Positions 24,001 to 33,900 of a stretch of DNA of 64,000 bases are shown one piece after another. Position 1 is the first letter of the stretch. Every line of letters starts with the position of its first letter. The stretch comes from Nematostella vectensis (Eukaryota; Cnidaria; Anthozoa; Actiniaria; Edwardsiidae), in assembly GCF_932526225.1 (NCBI RefSeq), contig NC_064041.1, positions 11,576,813 to 11,640,812 of the forward strand. Direction: 5' to 3'. A program made the position numbers and the translations under genes. The notes under the pieces are model-generated. The model was not told the DNA's origin. It saw nothing but the letters and a program-made list of their open reading frames with translations, and did not search any database.

Positions 24001-26076
24001 ATAAGGATACAATGGATATCACGATATAATGTGATATGTAATAGGTGACGACTCAACAATCCCAACCCCCTCTCCCCTCCATTGCATGGCGTCCCGCTCC
24101 CCAGCTACCCCACTGGCTCGTCACTATAAGGATACAATGGATATCACGATATAATGTGATATGTAATAGGTGACGACTCAACAATCCCAGCCCCCCCCTC
24201 CCCTCCATTGCATGGCGTCCCGCTCCCCAGCTACCCTACTGGCTCGTCACTACAATAATACTAAGGCTAATTACGCCGCCATTGCATGCTCCCGCTCAAT
24301 GGCGAGTCACACAAAGCATCCATTTCCATAAGCTGATTCAAGAAAGTAACCAAGATATTTTCAATCAAATATCGTCAATAACATATCAGACTTTATTCGT
24401 AGATTGTTATTTTGAAGTTTCCTTGCGAAAAAACCGGTGTATTTTCTATGATAAATAATAACAAAGGAGTGGGTGATCGACATTACCCCAACTATCGTAA
24501 ACATTGAAATACCTCAAAGAAACAAAATGGCGGTTGAATCAAACTCAGTGCAGCAGTTTTGTAATAGGGACTGTTTTTTCTTTGCCAATCCCGACGATCC
24601 ATCAAACAGGGCTTTTCTTAGATTAGTAATTGCCAAATCCAATCCACATATGACATCTATCACACCCACCTATGACGACTGAGGTGCAAGGCCGACACGC
24701 TGTCTTTCGCATTTTCTTTTTATCGGCCCAGCCCCCTGCTCCGCCGTTTCTACAGCACTCGTCAAATGTGACTCTTTTCCCGCCGGACTTGAGCAGGCTG
24801 CGACAACTGTTATTTTTGTACTTCTCGTAGCAAAACCCGCCAGATGAGTCTGAAAGATGTATACATTTACATTTATAACGATCAGAGAACGCAAAAAGCT
24901 ACAGCTAGAACACACAAGAAATCTAGAACACTTAAAGAAACTACGTGATACTTAGAACACCTAAAGAGCATCTCAGATTCTTAGAACATGTAAAGAGTCT
25001 CTCCGATTCTTAGAGCATTTAAAGAGCCTCTCCGATTCTTAGAACACATAAAGATCCTCTCTTATTCTTAATAATAATAATCTTTATTGAGGAGAGCTTT
25101 TTCATTTAAAATGATTTTCAAAAAGGACCTCGACTTATAAATAATAACAGTAATCTATAAAAAATATATGGAAAAAAAAAATTAAGAAAAAAATATATTG
25201 TTGATATATCGTTACATTAAAAAAATACTATGATAAAAATACCTAGGTTAAAAATTGAGAAATACTACGTTTAAAAGTACAAATATTTGTGCATCTCTTA
25301 ATGTCCTGGCTAAGTGAGTTAAAATCCTTGACTGCATGGTACTCAGTTCTTTGTTTGCCCCAGTTTCTTTTCACACTAGGGAGCCTAATATTACATTTGT
25401 TTCTGGTATTATAATTATGTTGATCTTCGAGTTTTAACAGATCCATTTCATGCTCTACGAGACCATTTAAACATTTAAAGACATATACACATCTTCTAAG
25501 AAAACGCCTCTTTTCTAGAGGTAACCACTTAAGTTTGGCTAAAGCGTCTGTTGCCGACGAGTACAGTGGTCTATCAAGTATTATTTTTGCAGCCTTGTTC
25601 TGGAGGATTTGTAAATTTGACATGATAGTGACATTATGCTTATCGCCCCAAACTAAATCAGCATATTCGAAAAGCGGCAGAACTAGACTATTATAATAAA
25701 GAAGTCTAGCTCTAAAAGGTAATAAATGCTTAATGCGCCTTAGAAGACCGAGTCTTTGGTTGATTTCTTAGAACAAACAAAGAACTTCTTTTATTCTTAG
25801 AACAAGCAAGAAACCTATCCGCGTAAGAACTTCTCCGATTCTTAGAACAAGTAAACGCAAACTCTCTGATTCTTAAAACACATAAGGGACCTCTTCGATT
25901 CTTAGAACACATAAAGAACCTCTCCGATCCTTAAAACACGTAAAGAACCTCTCCAATTCTTAGAACAAGTAAACAAACTTTCCGATTCTTAGAATATCAT
26001 AATAATACAATATCTCACCTTGTATTTGGCTTGCAATGAGAACCGCAAACATCAACAGTAGAACTTGTGCTTTCAT
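21002..26076 (-). CDS. properdin-like secreted protein (3 TSR domains)
   Basis: Exons in order: 26019-26076, 24670-24849, 23840-23998, 22582-22755, 21656-21829, 21002-21213; total 957 nt (318 aa), all joints in phase. Exon 1 encodes a signal peptide (MKAQVLLLMFAVLIASQIQG). Exon 2 encodes a cysteine-rich domain (FCYEKY...C...LL...DECC...CRPC) whose spacing matches the N-terminal domain of vertebrate properdin. Exons 3-5 each encode a thrombospondin type 1 repeat with the WxxWxxW C-mannosylation pattern and CxxTC, the POFUT2 O-fucosylation site. Exon 6 gives an acidic cluster, an SG-dipeptide-rich stretch and an acidic end. Vertebrate properdin has six or seven TSRs and stabilises the C3bBb convertase. 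This shorter protein sits head to head with a C3-like gene. The family call rests mainly on exon 2; function is inferred. Confidence 0.82.
21438..21625. repeat. dispersed repeat, 'ttccttatttgga' family
   Basis: It shares a block (aaaaattgtcg...cacttcc...aactaatttattccttattt, then gattcttgt and gcgtaccccag) with 26545-26870 and 55040-55490. It lies in the last properdin-like intron. No coding capacity is seen. Confidence 0.6.
22080..22236. mobile_element. MITE, 'GGCGCGTACCC' family, copy 2
   Basis: The ends caggcgcgtacccagg and tatgtacgtgcctgc are inverted. The interior matches 12946-13072 and 55501-55648, including 'aagattccttaataagaaat' and 'gcgcgcaccctgcgcacccc'. It lies in the intron between TSR2 and TSR3 of the properdin-like gene. 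Confidence 0.7.
23165..23362. repeat. foldback element with CRE-like arms
   Basis: Long imperfect arms (about 23170-23240 and 23279-23355) read aacaaatagatctcatttt ... gacgtcacagcgtgtcatga / tcatgactcgctgtgacgtc ... aatgagatctgtttgt around a core of about 38 bp. Each arm carries one TGACGTC-type motif. It is intronic in the properdin-like gene. Confidence 0.65.
23455..23785 (+). repeat. dispersed repeat, inverted partner at 61935-62280
   Basis: The region (gcgcatgcgcgtgttctggcg, gaatcgttcgagtaaaggta, cgccgccatttcaaaacaaa) recurs in reverse orientation at 61935-62280. Length is about 330 bp. It shows no protein family. It lies in the properdin-like intron between TSR1 and TSR2. Confidence 0.75.
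23958..24250. repeat. partial tandem triplication of a properdin-like exon edge
   Basis: A unit of about 130 bp covers the beginning of the TSR1 exon with its acceptor (tccccagctaccccactggc, ataaggatacaatggatatc) and the adjacent intron. It is repeated at about 24087-24185 and, truncated, at 24209-24250. The copies diverge from the exon after about 40 coding bases, so they cannot replace it. Confidence 0.75.
24259..24473. repeat. dispersed repeat, sister copy at 28753-28957
   Basis: Shared blocks (cgccgccatt, gcgagtcac, aaagcatccatt, atatcagactt, ggttattttgaa, accaaggagtg) occur in the same order in both copies. The function is unknown. The two copies lie on either side of the first properdin-like exon. 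Confidence 0.6.
24925..25995. repeat. 29-30 bp minisatellite interrupted by a LINE
   Basis: Units of the form 'ctccgattcttagaacacgt' followed by 'aaagaacct' occur at about 24930-25065 and again at 25765-25995. The middle is occupied by a retrotransposon fragment. The array fills much of the first properdin-like intron. Confidence 0.8.
25066..25740 (-). mobile_element. 5'-truncated non-LTR retrotransposon
   Basis: The minus-strand frame 25243-25623 encodes the typical C-terminal tail of CR1/Jockey/L2-type polymerases (LQILQNKAAKIILDRPL, LKWLPLEKRRFLRR, SLSQDIKRCTNICTFKRSI). The 3' end runs into a short (ATT/TAA)n tail at about 25066-25082. Nothing upstream of the tail domain is preserved, consistent with ordinary 5' truncation on insertion. 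Confidence 0.85.
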
Positions 26077-26544
26077 TTTGACCAAAATTGACGTAATCTA
26101 ACGAAATAAAAATTCAATTCGCTAAATGATATTCAGTCCTCTTGCGTATAATTTCTCTGTGATTTTCAGTTTTTTTGCAGGTTTTAATCTTCCTGCCCCC
26201 TCCCCTCCCAACTCCATCCCGCGTTTCTTGGCAACTTATTGACGGGCCGTGATGTACCCTGGGTCCTGGCCCCACGTGACTATACCTACGTTTCACTAGT
26301 CACGTGATAACCCATTCTGCAATATAGAAACAAAAAATTCTTTTCCGTCTCGGGTTTCACTCACGAAGAACGAACTCTTTTGTGAGTTAAACAGTATGAC
26401 AGAAACAATATTGAGATGCCATAGATGGTATTTATTAAAATAATAATGATAATAATCAATTCTCATAATATCAATTTCTGTTTGAAAATAGATTATTTTA
26501 TGTTTAAATGTAAAAAACAACAAATAATTGCCAAGAGTGGCAGT

Positions 26545-26870
26545 CTCTGCCAGCCGGCATTTTATCCTCCTAGCAAAATGCATGATTTCTACAGTTAAAG
26601 ATAATTTATATCAAGAAAATTGGGCCAAAATAAATTTTCGTTTTTGCCAAACTCGGTCACTTCCATATAAGGAAACTAATATATTCCTTATTTGGAAAAA
26701 CTGCGATTCTTGTAATTTTTAAGGTGAGCATACCCCAGTGGCTTCGTAAACTTTATGACTTGTAACTAGAAGAGAAAAACAGTTACTGTGACCATCTTTA
26801 GTTAGTTGAGAAGGTCCCTGAAAAGAAAGTTTCCTCGGTACCAGACCCCCAAAAGGACAAAGTTTTCTTC
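26545..26870. repeat. dispersed repeat, 'ttccttatttgga' family
   Basis: It contains 'tatcaagaaaattgg', 'cacttccatataaggaaact' and 'atattccttatttggaaaaa', also present in the order seen at 55040-55490, plus a tail (gtgaccatctttagt...ggtaccag) shared with that copy. Confidence 0.65.
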
Positions 26871-27187
26871 ATATGATTATTTTTTTTGCTCGATATTTTT
26901 TTCACTGACACAGTTTTGCTGCCCGATTTGTTTTCCCGAAGGATGTGGCGGTTTTTTCTGCCAGTCGTTGCTTTTTCTCAATGGCCTGAGCCTTGCTCGA
27001 AATTTCAGCCACTCCCCCCGTCAAATTTCAAATGGTCCGTTCCTCAAAAGCATGCATTTCTTCTGTTGGCTTATTTGGGGAAGCCTTTGTGACATTTACA
27101 ATTAGGTTTGCCGTTTTTAATTGGATATTTTGTTATTTCAACAAATAATTTGTACTTCGAATATTGAATGAAGACAAATACAAAGGC

Positions 27188-27248
27188 ATTCTCGTTCCCA
27201 GGGCTCCTCGACACACAACAGTGGAGGAGCTCTGGGAACGAGAATGAT
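27188..27248. repeat. compact hairpin, 23-nt arms
   Basis: The arm cattctcgttcccagggctc+ctc is followed, after about 14 nt, by gaggagctctgggaacgaga+atg, its inverse with one mismatch. It may be a small foldback transposon. No other copy was noticed in the window. Confidence 0.75.
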
Positions 27249-28752
27249 ACGCGTGCTGGCTTTGGTCCAATTTGACTGGGCACTTTCCAGATGCTCAAAT
27301 CGTACAACTGGAACAAAATACCAGATCATTGACGAAGGTCACGGGTATCACGCTGAAACAGGATGCGGCCAAATTCAGGCAGATGAAACTAGAGAAATGA
27401 TAGCTAGCCTACAATCATCTCAGCTATAGCAGACGACGATAAAATCAACATATCGGTTCCTCAGATCCCTCTTTTAAAAACAGCGTCTTGTTGTTTTTTA
27501 TGCAATGACGCTGCTTTTGTAGCAATGTCACGTCAAGAGCTGGTCGAGATTAGGATATGTTATCTTGAAATTTTCTTTGAGTTATTAACTTCGCAATTTC
27601 GTTATCGAAAGCTCTCTTAGAGAGAAAAAACACTTACATTGACATTAAAAAATATACATATCATAATGTTTTGTTTATTTATTGTGTGCTGTTTTGGCAT
27701 TAAATAAGGAGATCCTTTTAAAGTATGATTAGAAAGACAAAAATAAAGCAGAAATGTTTTTTTAACAAAATAACTTTGAAAAGCTAAGCTTTGATTAGCT
27801 AAAACAGTGCAAATTCGAATCTAGCTCAACCTTCTTAGCAAGCTTTGTGGTGTTCCCAAAGAAGGCAAGACACCACTTCTTTTGCTGAAGAGGAAACGGA
27901 GGAAAGTAATTATTTTAGACTTATCATCATTATAAAAAATGTGCAACAAACAAACAACCATGAAATGAGGCATTATGTATCATTAGAAAAAAAATATTTT
28001 GACCTTTGAGTAATAATATCAATATGGGTAATTTATTGCATTTTGTTGGCCTCTATATTACTATTGCATATACTATTGTGTTAATTCCAGGTGATTATGA
28101 GCTGTAGATGTAAATAATGTATTTTGATTGGATAATGGGTGTGGAATATTGAAAATAACCCATCACTGTAGACAGATGTGCTCAAAACATCAGGGTGCAA
28201 TTCGGATCAAAATGCCAAAGACACATTCAAAGGAATTTCAAAATTTAACTTCAAAACATATGCTAGATTAAATCCAATCTAAAAGAAAGTATGCCCGTCT
28301 CCCAGAGCTTACAGACAAATAGACGGATTCGTATTCCATATCTACAATATGACAGGAGTACGACGCGTAAACACCGATGAAAGACTACGCGAAAATGGAT
28401 AAGAGACCAACGAATAAATCATCTGAATTCGAAACCCCCGAAACGTTACACGAACTCGCATCGATACGAAAATAACCACATCCTTTTAGACTAATCACCC
28501 ATTCTTACCTGGTGTTCAATAAGATATTTTCCGTAGCGCGCGCGGTGTTTTATGTGTGTTGCGCGTATACCGGGAATTAACTATCGGTCACTATCCTCCC
28601 TTCTAGCGATAAGGCGTCGTGTTTATACTTAACGGCGGTAGTGACGTCACCGGAAGTAGCCTTTGACTGGCAAGGAGAGAGAATTGGCGTACATGCATGA
28701 TATGCAAGAGAGATTTGCTGAGAAGGTCTGCGAGAGCAACTTAAAGAAGGTC

Positions 28753-28957
28753 AATCACGCCGCCATTTTATGCTCCCGCACACAATAGCGAGTCACGCAA
28801 AGCATCCATTTTCATCGGCTTATTCAAGCAAGTAGCTGATCTACTTCCATCAAGTATTGCTAATAAAGTATCAGACTTATCGTGGCTGGTTATTTTGAAT
28901 TCCTTTTAAACAGACTGCTGTATTTTTTTCGATGTAAAAAAAAGACCAAGGAGTGTT
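28753..28957. repeat. dispersed repeat, sister copy of 24259-24473
   Basis: Same block order as the sister copy: cgccgccattttatgctccc, gcgagtcacgcaaagcatcc, agtatcagactt, accaaggagtg. No coding frame is present. Confidence 0.6.
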
Positions 28958-29119
28958 TTTAACGACATGCTTTAAACAGCCCTTGTTAGGAACACCTTTT
29001 GTATTGTTTTATTGGGAAGCACATGATATGCTCTCAAAATAACCATCTCAAAACAAAGTTTGATACTTTATTTAACAAATTCAATGGGAAATATAGCATT
29101 GGTCCTTCCCAAATCAACC

Positions 29120-29290
29120 CTCTGGTGATGATGATGGTAGTTGTTGGTGGTAGCAATGGTGATGATGTTGATGATATGATGGTGCATTGGTGATGATGAT
29201 GATAATAATGACGATGTTGACGATGATAATGACGGTGCCACATAGGTGGTAACATCATAACGTTTATGATGATAAAGAGTATTATGGTGT
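29120..29290. repeat. GAT/GGT microsatellite
   Basis: Runs of gatgatgat and ggtgatgatg without longer structure. The His-rich frames on the other strand are products of the repeat. Confidence 0.8.
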
Positions 29291-29689
29291 TGATGAATTC
29301 GGATGTTCATAGAAGATAGAGCTATATGATCTATGCCCAGGCCTGTAAACTTCATCGGCAAAAAAAACTGCAGGGCGACTTCGACTCGAACGAAGTGCTT
29401 TAAACCACAGCTTAGATCCATGTGGGATCTAGAGCTGCGACCGGGCTAGCGTGATGCCAATTGTGCGGATCACGCATGCGACCTTTGCTAGTCTAAAACT
29501 CCGTCGGATAGCCAAACTATCCTTGCGAGTATGTATACATAAATGTGAACTTTAGGAGCACACTAGCATACACACATTGGCACCAGTCGGGCCAAGACGG
29601 GACGCTAGCACAGTCTATTACCCGTGCAGTTCGGCAACCATGGACAGCATGGACATTTTAACCCCCACAGCGGCCGAAGATCCACTTTC

Positions 29690-29945
29690 GGTTCTCAATA
29701 GACGTGCTTTTTGTGGACAAAATCATAAAGAATAAGCTAGATCACTCGATCTAGCTTATTTATTGTCCAATTCGACAATAAACGTCCCGTGGAGATACTG
29801 CAAAGGCATAAAATATCCCTTTTTGTTTTTTCGGGGGTGGTCAGATTTTTATCAGAGAACTCACTCCCCCCCCCCCCCCCCCCGGAAAAATTAGGTCCAC
29901 TTTTCCGGATTTCGCCCCCAGGGAAACTCTAGGTACGGGTCTGAT
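29690..29945 (-). repeat. dispersed repeat, 'GGCCCGTACC' family, minus copy
   Basis: It reads in reverse to 33848-34146: caatagacgtgctttttgtg, cgacaataaacgtcccgtgg, gatttttatcagagaactc, a C run, and an end gggtaccta-like in inverse. It also contains a perfect short palindrome (agctagatcactcgatctagct) near 29732-29755. Confidence 0.6.
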
Positions 29946-30705
29946 GCCATCCTGAAAAGTCCGCAGAATAAAAAACTTTTACAATCTTTGTATCATACGC
30001 CATTTTAAAACAATTAACCATAATGAAAAAATGTTAGTTCTATTTCTCCTTTTTCTCTCAGTAATTACCTAATCGATAAGTGAGCGTCATTAGTGCGGCT
30101 TGTCTACTATAAAAACATCCTATTGTCTTCCTGCTTTGCTTGTAGGAAGTTGGAAAACCTTGGCTGATGGCCTCTCGGCTTGCGCACCACTTCCGTTCCT
30201 AGAATCTATTTACAATAGCACCACGTGACAGGAAGAAAGTGTTGAAAGAACATCTATGTCCCATAATGACCCTGGGCCCGCGAGCACGGTTAGTAAATAC
30301 TTTTTTATAAGAATGTCTTATTTTCAGTTGAGGCTGAAAATGTTCTCACGTTTGTTCTTAAATCTCAGTGAAATCGGGACCTGAAATTAAGTGCATATAA
30401 GATTGTGAATACCAATAGAGTATTAAAAGGGAATTGCACAAATGATAAAATAACAATAATATTTTGTGCTGATTTTTCTAATTTATGAGCCTCGGCCTGT
30501 TTTTAACATAAAACGTGTTATACCAGGCTGAACGTTCTTATAAAAAAGTTCTTAGATGAAATAATGTTTGTTAGAGTCTTGGCTACGTATCATCATGTTG
30601 CTTGAGCCTTGCTGTTTATTGCACAACCCAGCACGTTTCCCACTCACACACACTCTCATCTTACAACATCTCTACACCTCTCAACACCCTCTCCAACACT
30701 CCCTC

Positions 30706-30805
30706 TGACGTCACATCCGGACAAAAACAGCCAATCATAAGCCAAGTTCTCTGAGCCCCGTAATTTGGTATTTACTTCCCTTGGCTGCGAAGGTCTGCTA
30801 TAAAA
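30706..30805 (+). promoter_or_regulatory. C3-like gene core promoter
   Basis: TATAAAA lies at 30799-30805. Upstream are CCAAT at 30731-30735 and a perfect CRE/ATF site TGACGTCA at 30706-30713, which overlaps an ETS-type ACATCCGG. Transcription would begin near 30830, giving a 5' UTR of about 170 nt without an intron. A TATA-type, CRE-containing promoter suits an inducible secreted immune protein; the induction itself is inference. Confidence 0.65.
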
Positions 30806-30997
30806 GCTCCCACGCAAGAGAGACAAGCATCAAACTGCAGCAAAACCTTTTAGGTACAAAAAGACGTGCAGTAAACTTTACCACAACCTTTCATCCAAGA
30901 GCTGTGCACAGTTAACTGCAGGAAATTCTTTCACGCGAAGATACGCACCGTAAAACCTGGAAAGCATCGAGAGTAGCGCAGCTTTCCAAGCCTCGCC

Positions 30998-33900
30998 ATG
31001 TTGCGGTGTGTAGTACTGATGCTAGCAATAGGATGCTCCTACGCTGTGCAGAGGTAAACATAAACGGTAGAGCTGACATACTAATGCAGATTCTTTACAG
31101 TTCAATACTACAACAACAGCATAGGTTTTTTCTTGTCATAACATATGCCCCATCACATTGTTGGATCATGCGTTATTCACAACTAGGCTGTGTAGATATC
31201 ATGCATTCCACCATTTTCGATGCTTCCAGCTAGCGTAACGAGATTATGACGTGCATTTTAAATGTAGTTTCCATGAAATAATTTTTTAGTCACTCGAGGA
31301 GATAAATAACATGTCGAGTGTCACACTAGCGATACAATCAAACCGTTTTTATTTTTGCCAAGCCTTATATTTCCTATAAAGCATTTATTTTGTCTCACGT
31401 AAGGGGCCTAATTAGAGTTAAGCGATGAAGGAAAGAATTTCTATTAAGCTGTCTTTATTTTAGCCAAATATTGCCACTTTTTGTCACTTTTTTCAACCCG
31501 GTGTCACGCTAGTGTTCAGCAGTAATGTCACGCTAGCGGTAATGGAAGTGTATCAGTTTGTATGTTCAGCATTAGAGGAAGTCTATATAGGGGTGTTGGG
31601 TGTTTCCGGTCGGGCTTTGGCGTCAGTTTTCAATGTTTTTCTTTTAGAAAACTGTCCTTCATACAATGGATAATTAACTTCACGTTGTTCTTATCTCCAC
31701 TCCTCTCCTGTATTCCTATGTTATTAAAAAATGATCAACCTTTGCACAGAAATTTAAGAAATGTTGCTGAAATGTTGTACTCCTTTACCCAAATATCTTA
31801 CGAATCCCAAAAACCTGAAAAATCTTCTATGGAATTTTACTGTGATATTGTAATTGTATGGAGAAGAAACAATGTTTTTTCTCCTTGAAATCACTCACGG
31901 AAAAAGCCCCATTAATGTTTTTTGTTGTTTTATTAAAAAAAAAAAACGTCAGGCATTCCGCCGTTACATTATTTTGGGTACTAAGATAATATAGTGAATT
32001 CGATGCAGAAATGACTGAGATTGGGGCTCGCGATATTTTTCTACCTGCCGCCACGAGCCTAAATTATTAACTGTTTTATGATAATAGTACTGTTAATTTT
32101 TCAGATATATGGTAATATCACCCGATGTTTTCCATGTGGGAGAACCTGAAAGAGTGTCAATCGCCGTCTACGATGTCCCCTCTCCTGTGACCGTCAAGGT
32201 CTATTTGCAGGATTATCCGAACAGGCGGAAGACATTCTCACAAGCACAAGCCGCATTTGCTAAAGGTAACTCTAGTCAATACTTGTTCGCTAGATCGATA
32301 TGTCTTCGTCTAACTGGCGAAAGACATTCTCGCGAGCACAAGCCGCATTCGCTAAAGGTAACTCCAGTCAATACTTGTTCGCTAGATCGATATGTCTTCG
32401 TCTAAAAGGCGAAAGACATTCTCGCGAGCACAAGCCGCATTCGCTAAAGGTAACTCCAGTCAATATTTGTTCGTGAAATCGATTATTCTTTCTTTTAGCA
32501 GCCATGCTTGTTTGACGACCTGGCAACGATAAAAGGAAATCCCAAAAATAGTATAAAAGATTAAACTGATTAAAACGGTGTGAAATGAGACGAGTTTTAT
32601 ATTAAAAAATATAGGACATTTAAAAAAACTCACAGCGGACATATGTATTAGTCATACTTTATTCATGTTAATATTTACCTATACATCACAGATTTATACT
32701 AAAATCTCTAAATATATTCGTGTTTGAAAAAGCATATAAAAATATACCAAAACGGCCCATTAATGCCCCTGGATATAATATGTATATTGGTTATACGGGA
32801 TGCAAATTTATATATTATCTAGAGCAAATGTATGTTATTTCTAGTTATATGTATCCCTTGCCACCTCCTTTAGATAATCCTGGTTACCTGACAGTCAAGG
32901 TGGACCCCGCTGACCTACCTGACCAGGGCTCACAAGACAAGCAATACGTGTACCTAGTGGCCCAATGCGATGATCCGAAACTAAAGTTCAAGAAAGAAGT
33001 CAAAGTGTTGCTGAGCTACAGGGATGGGGTCATACTTATTCAAACAGACAAACCCATCTACACGCCGGACCAAACAGGTACGAGGGGGGAGGGGACAGTT
33101 TAATAACCCTGAGTGGGGGAAGGGGTGATGCTATAGACGGGGTACGGGGTCATACTTATACTAACAGACAAACCCATCTACACGCCAAACGAGGTACGAG
33201 GGCGAGGGGACAAGTTAATAACCCTATGGGGGGGGGGGGGGGGTAGGGTACTATGTCAGACATGCCAGACAGGCAGGTTCGGGGATGGGGCAGCGTGATG
33301 GCAGCAGATGAAGCAACCTACAAACGAGAATTGACATAAAAACTAGTATCGGCCCTCATCACGCCCATTGAGGCACATGTAGCAATGCCAAACATTTGGT
33401 GCCTTTTTTTTCCGTAGTTTGGGAGTATCAAACTAATCCATAATTATTTTCTTGACAGTCAAATTCCGTGTGATTCCACTAGGATTCGACCTGAAGCCTT
33501 CAGCAAAGAAGGTATGTTTTCTCTTTAAGAGAATCCAGATGTCTATAAGATTGTTCTGTACCAAAGCCATGATTAATTTGCTTTACCTTTCATCGTTTTC
33601 TCATCTTTTCTTTTTCTCGTGACAGGTGAATGTTGTTGTGAAGGTAAGTGTACAATTCTCGTGAATGTTGTATAATAGAATATCCTTATCAAGCGGGTAA
33701 AAATTCATCCCAAAAAATGCATAGATGTTTGGAACTTGTCTTTGACGCTACCGTAACAAGACAAGAACTACTGGGGATCCGATGCGGGGGGGGGGGGGGG
33801 GGGGAGGGGCTGAATGGGAACAGGGGGAGGGTTCATTCACAGGCACTACAGGCCCGTACCTAGGAATTTTTTAGAGGGGGGGGGGGGTGCGGAATCCGAA

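Larger units (their letters stand above)
26077..30700. other. intergenic region between properdin-like and C3-like genes
   Basis: About 4.6 kb without a recognised exon. It contains dispersed repeats (26545-26870, 28753-28957, 29690-29945), a compact hairpin (27188-27248) and a GAT microsatellite (29120-29290). Both flanking promoters lie at its ends. The ATG at 26076 has no TATA box that I can identify. Confidence 0.6.

Noticed and set aside
24925-25995. Regularly spaced repeat that at first sight could look like a CRISPR array
   Set aside because: There are no unique spacers, units are contiguous and degenerate, and the sequence is plainly eukaryotic.
29034-29421. His-rich minus-strand frames
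   Set aside because: They translate a GAT/ATC microsatellite; no other support.
29330-29480. Possible tRNA-like or structured segment
   Set aside because: I could not fold an acceptor stem with consistent D and T arms by eye; no A-box/B-box pair.
33143-33225. Second copy of the exon 3 end as an alternative exon
   Set aside because: It lacks an acceptor and its upstream frame is broken, so it is a duplication fragment, not an alternative exon.
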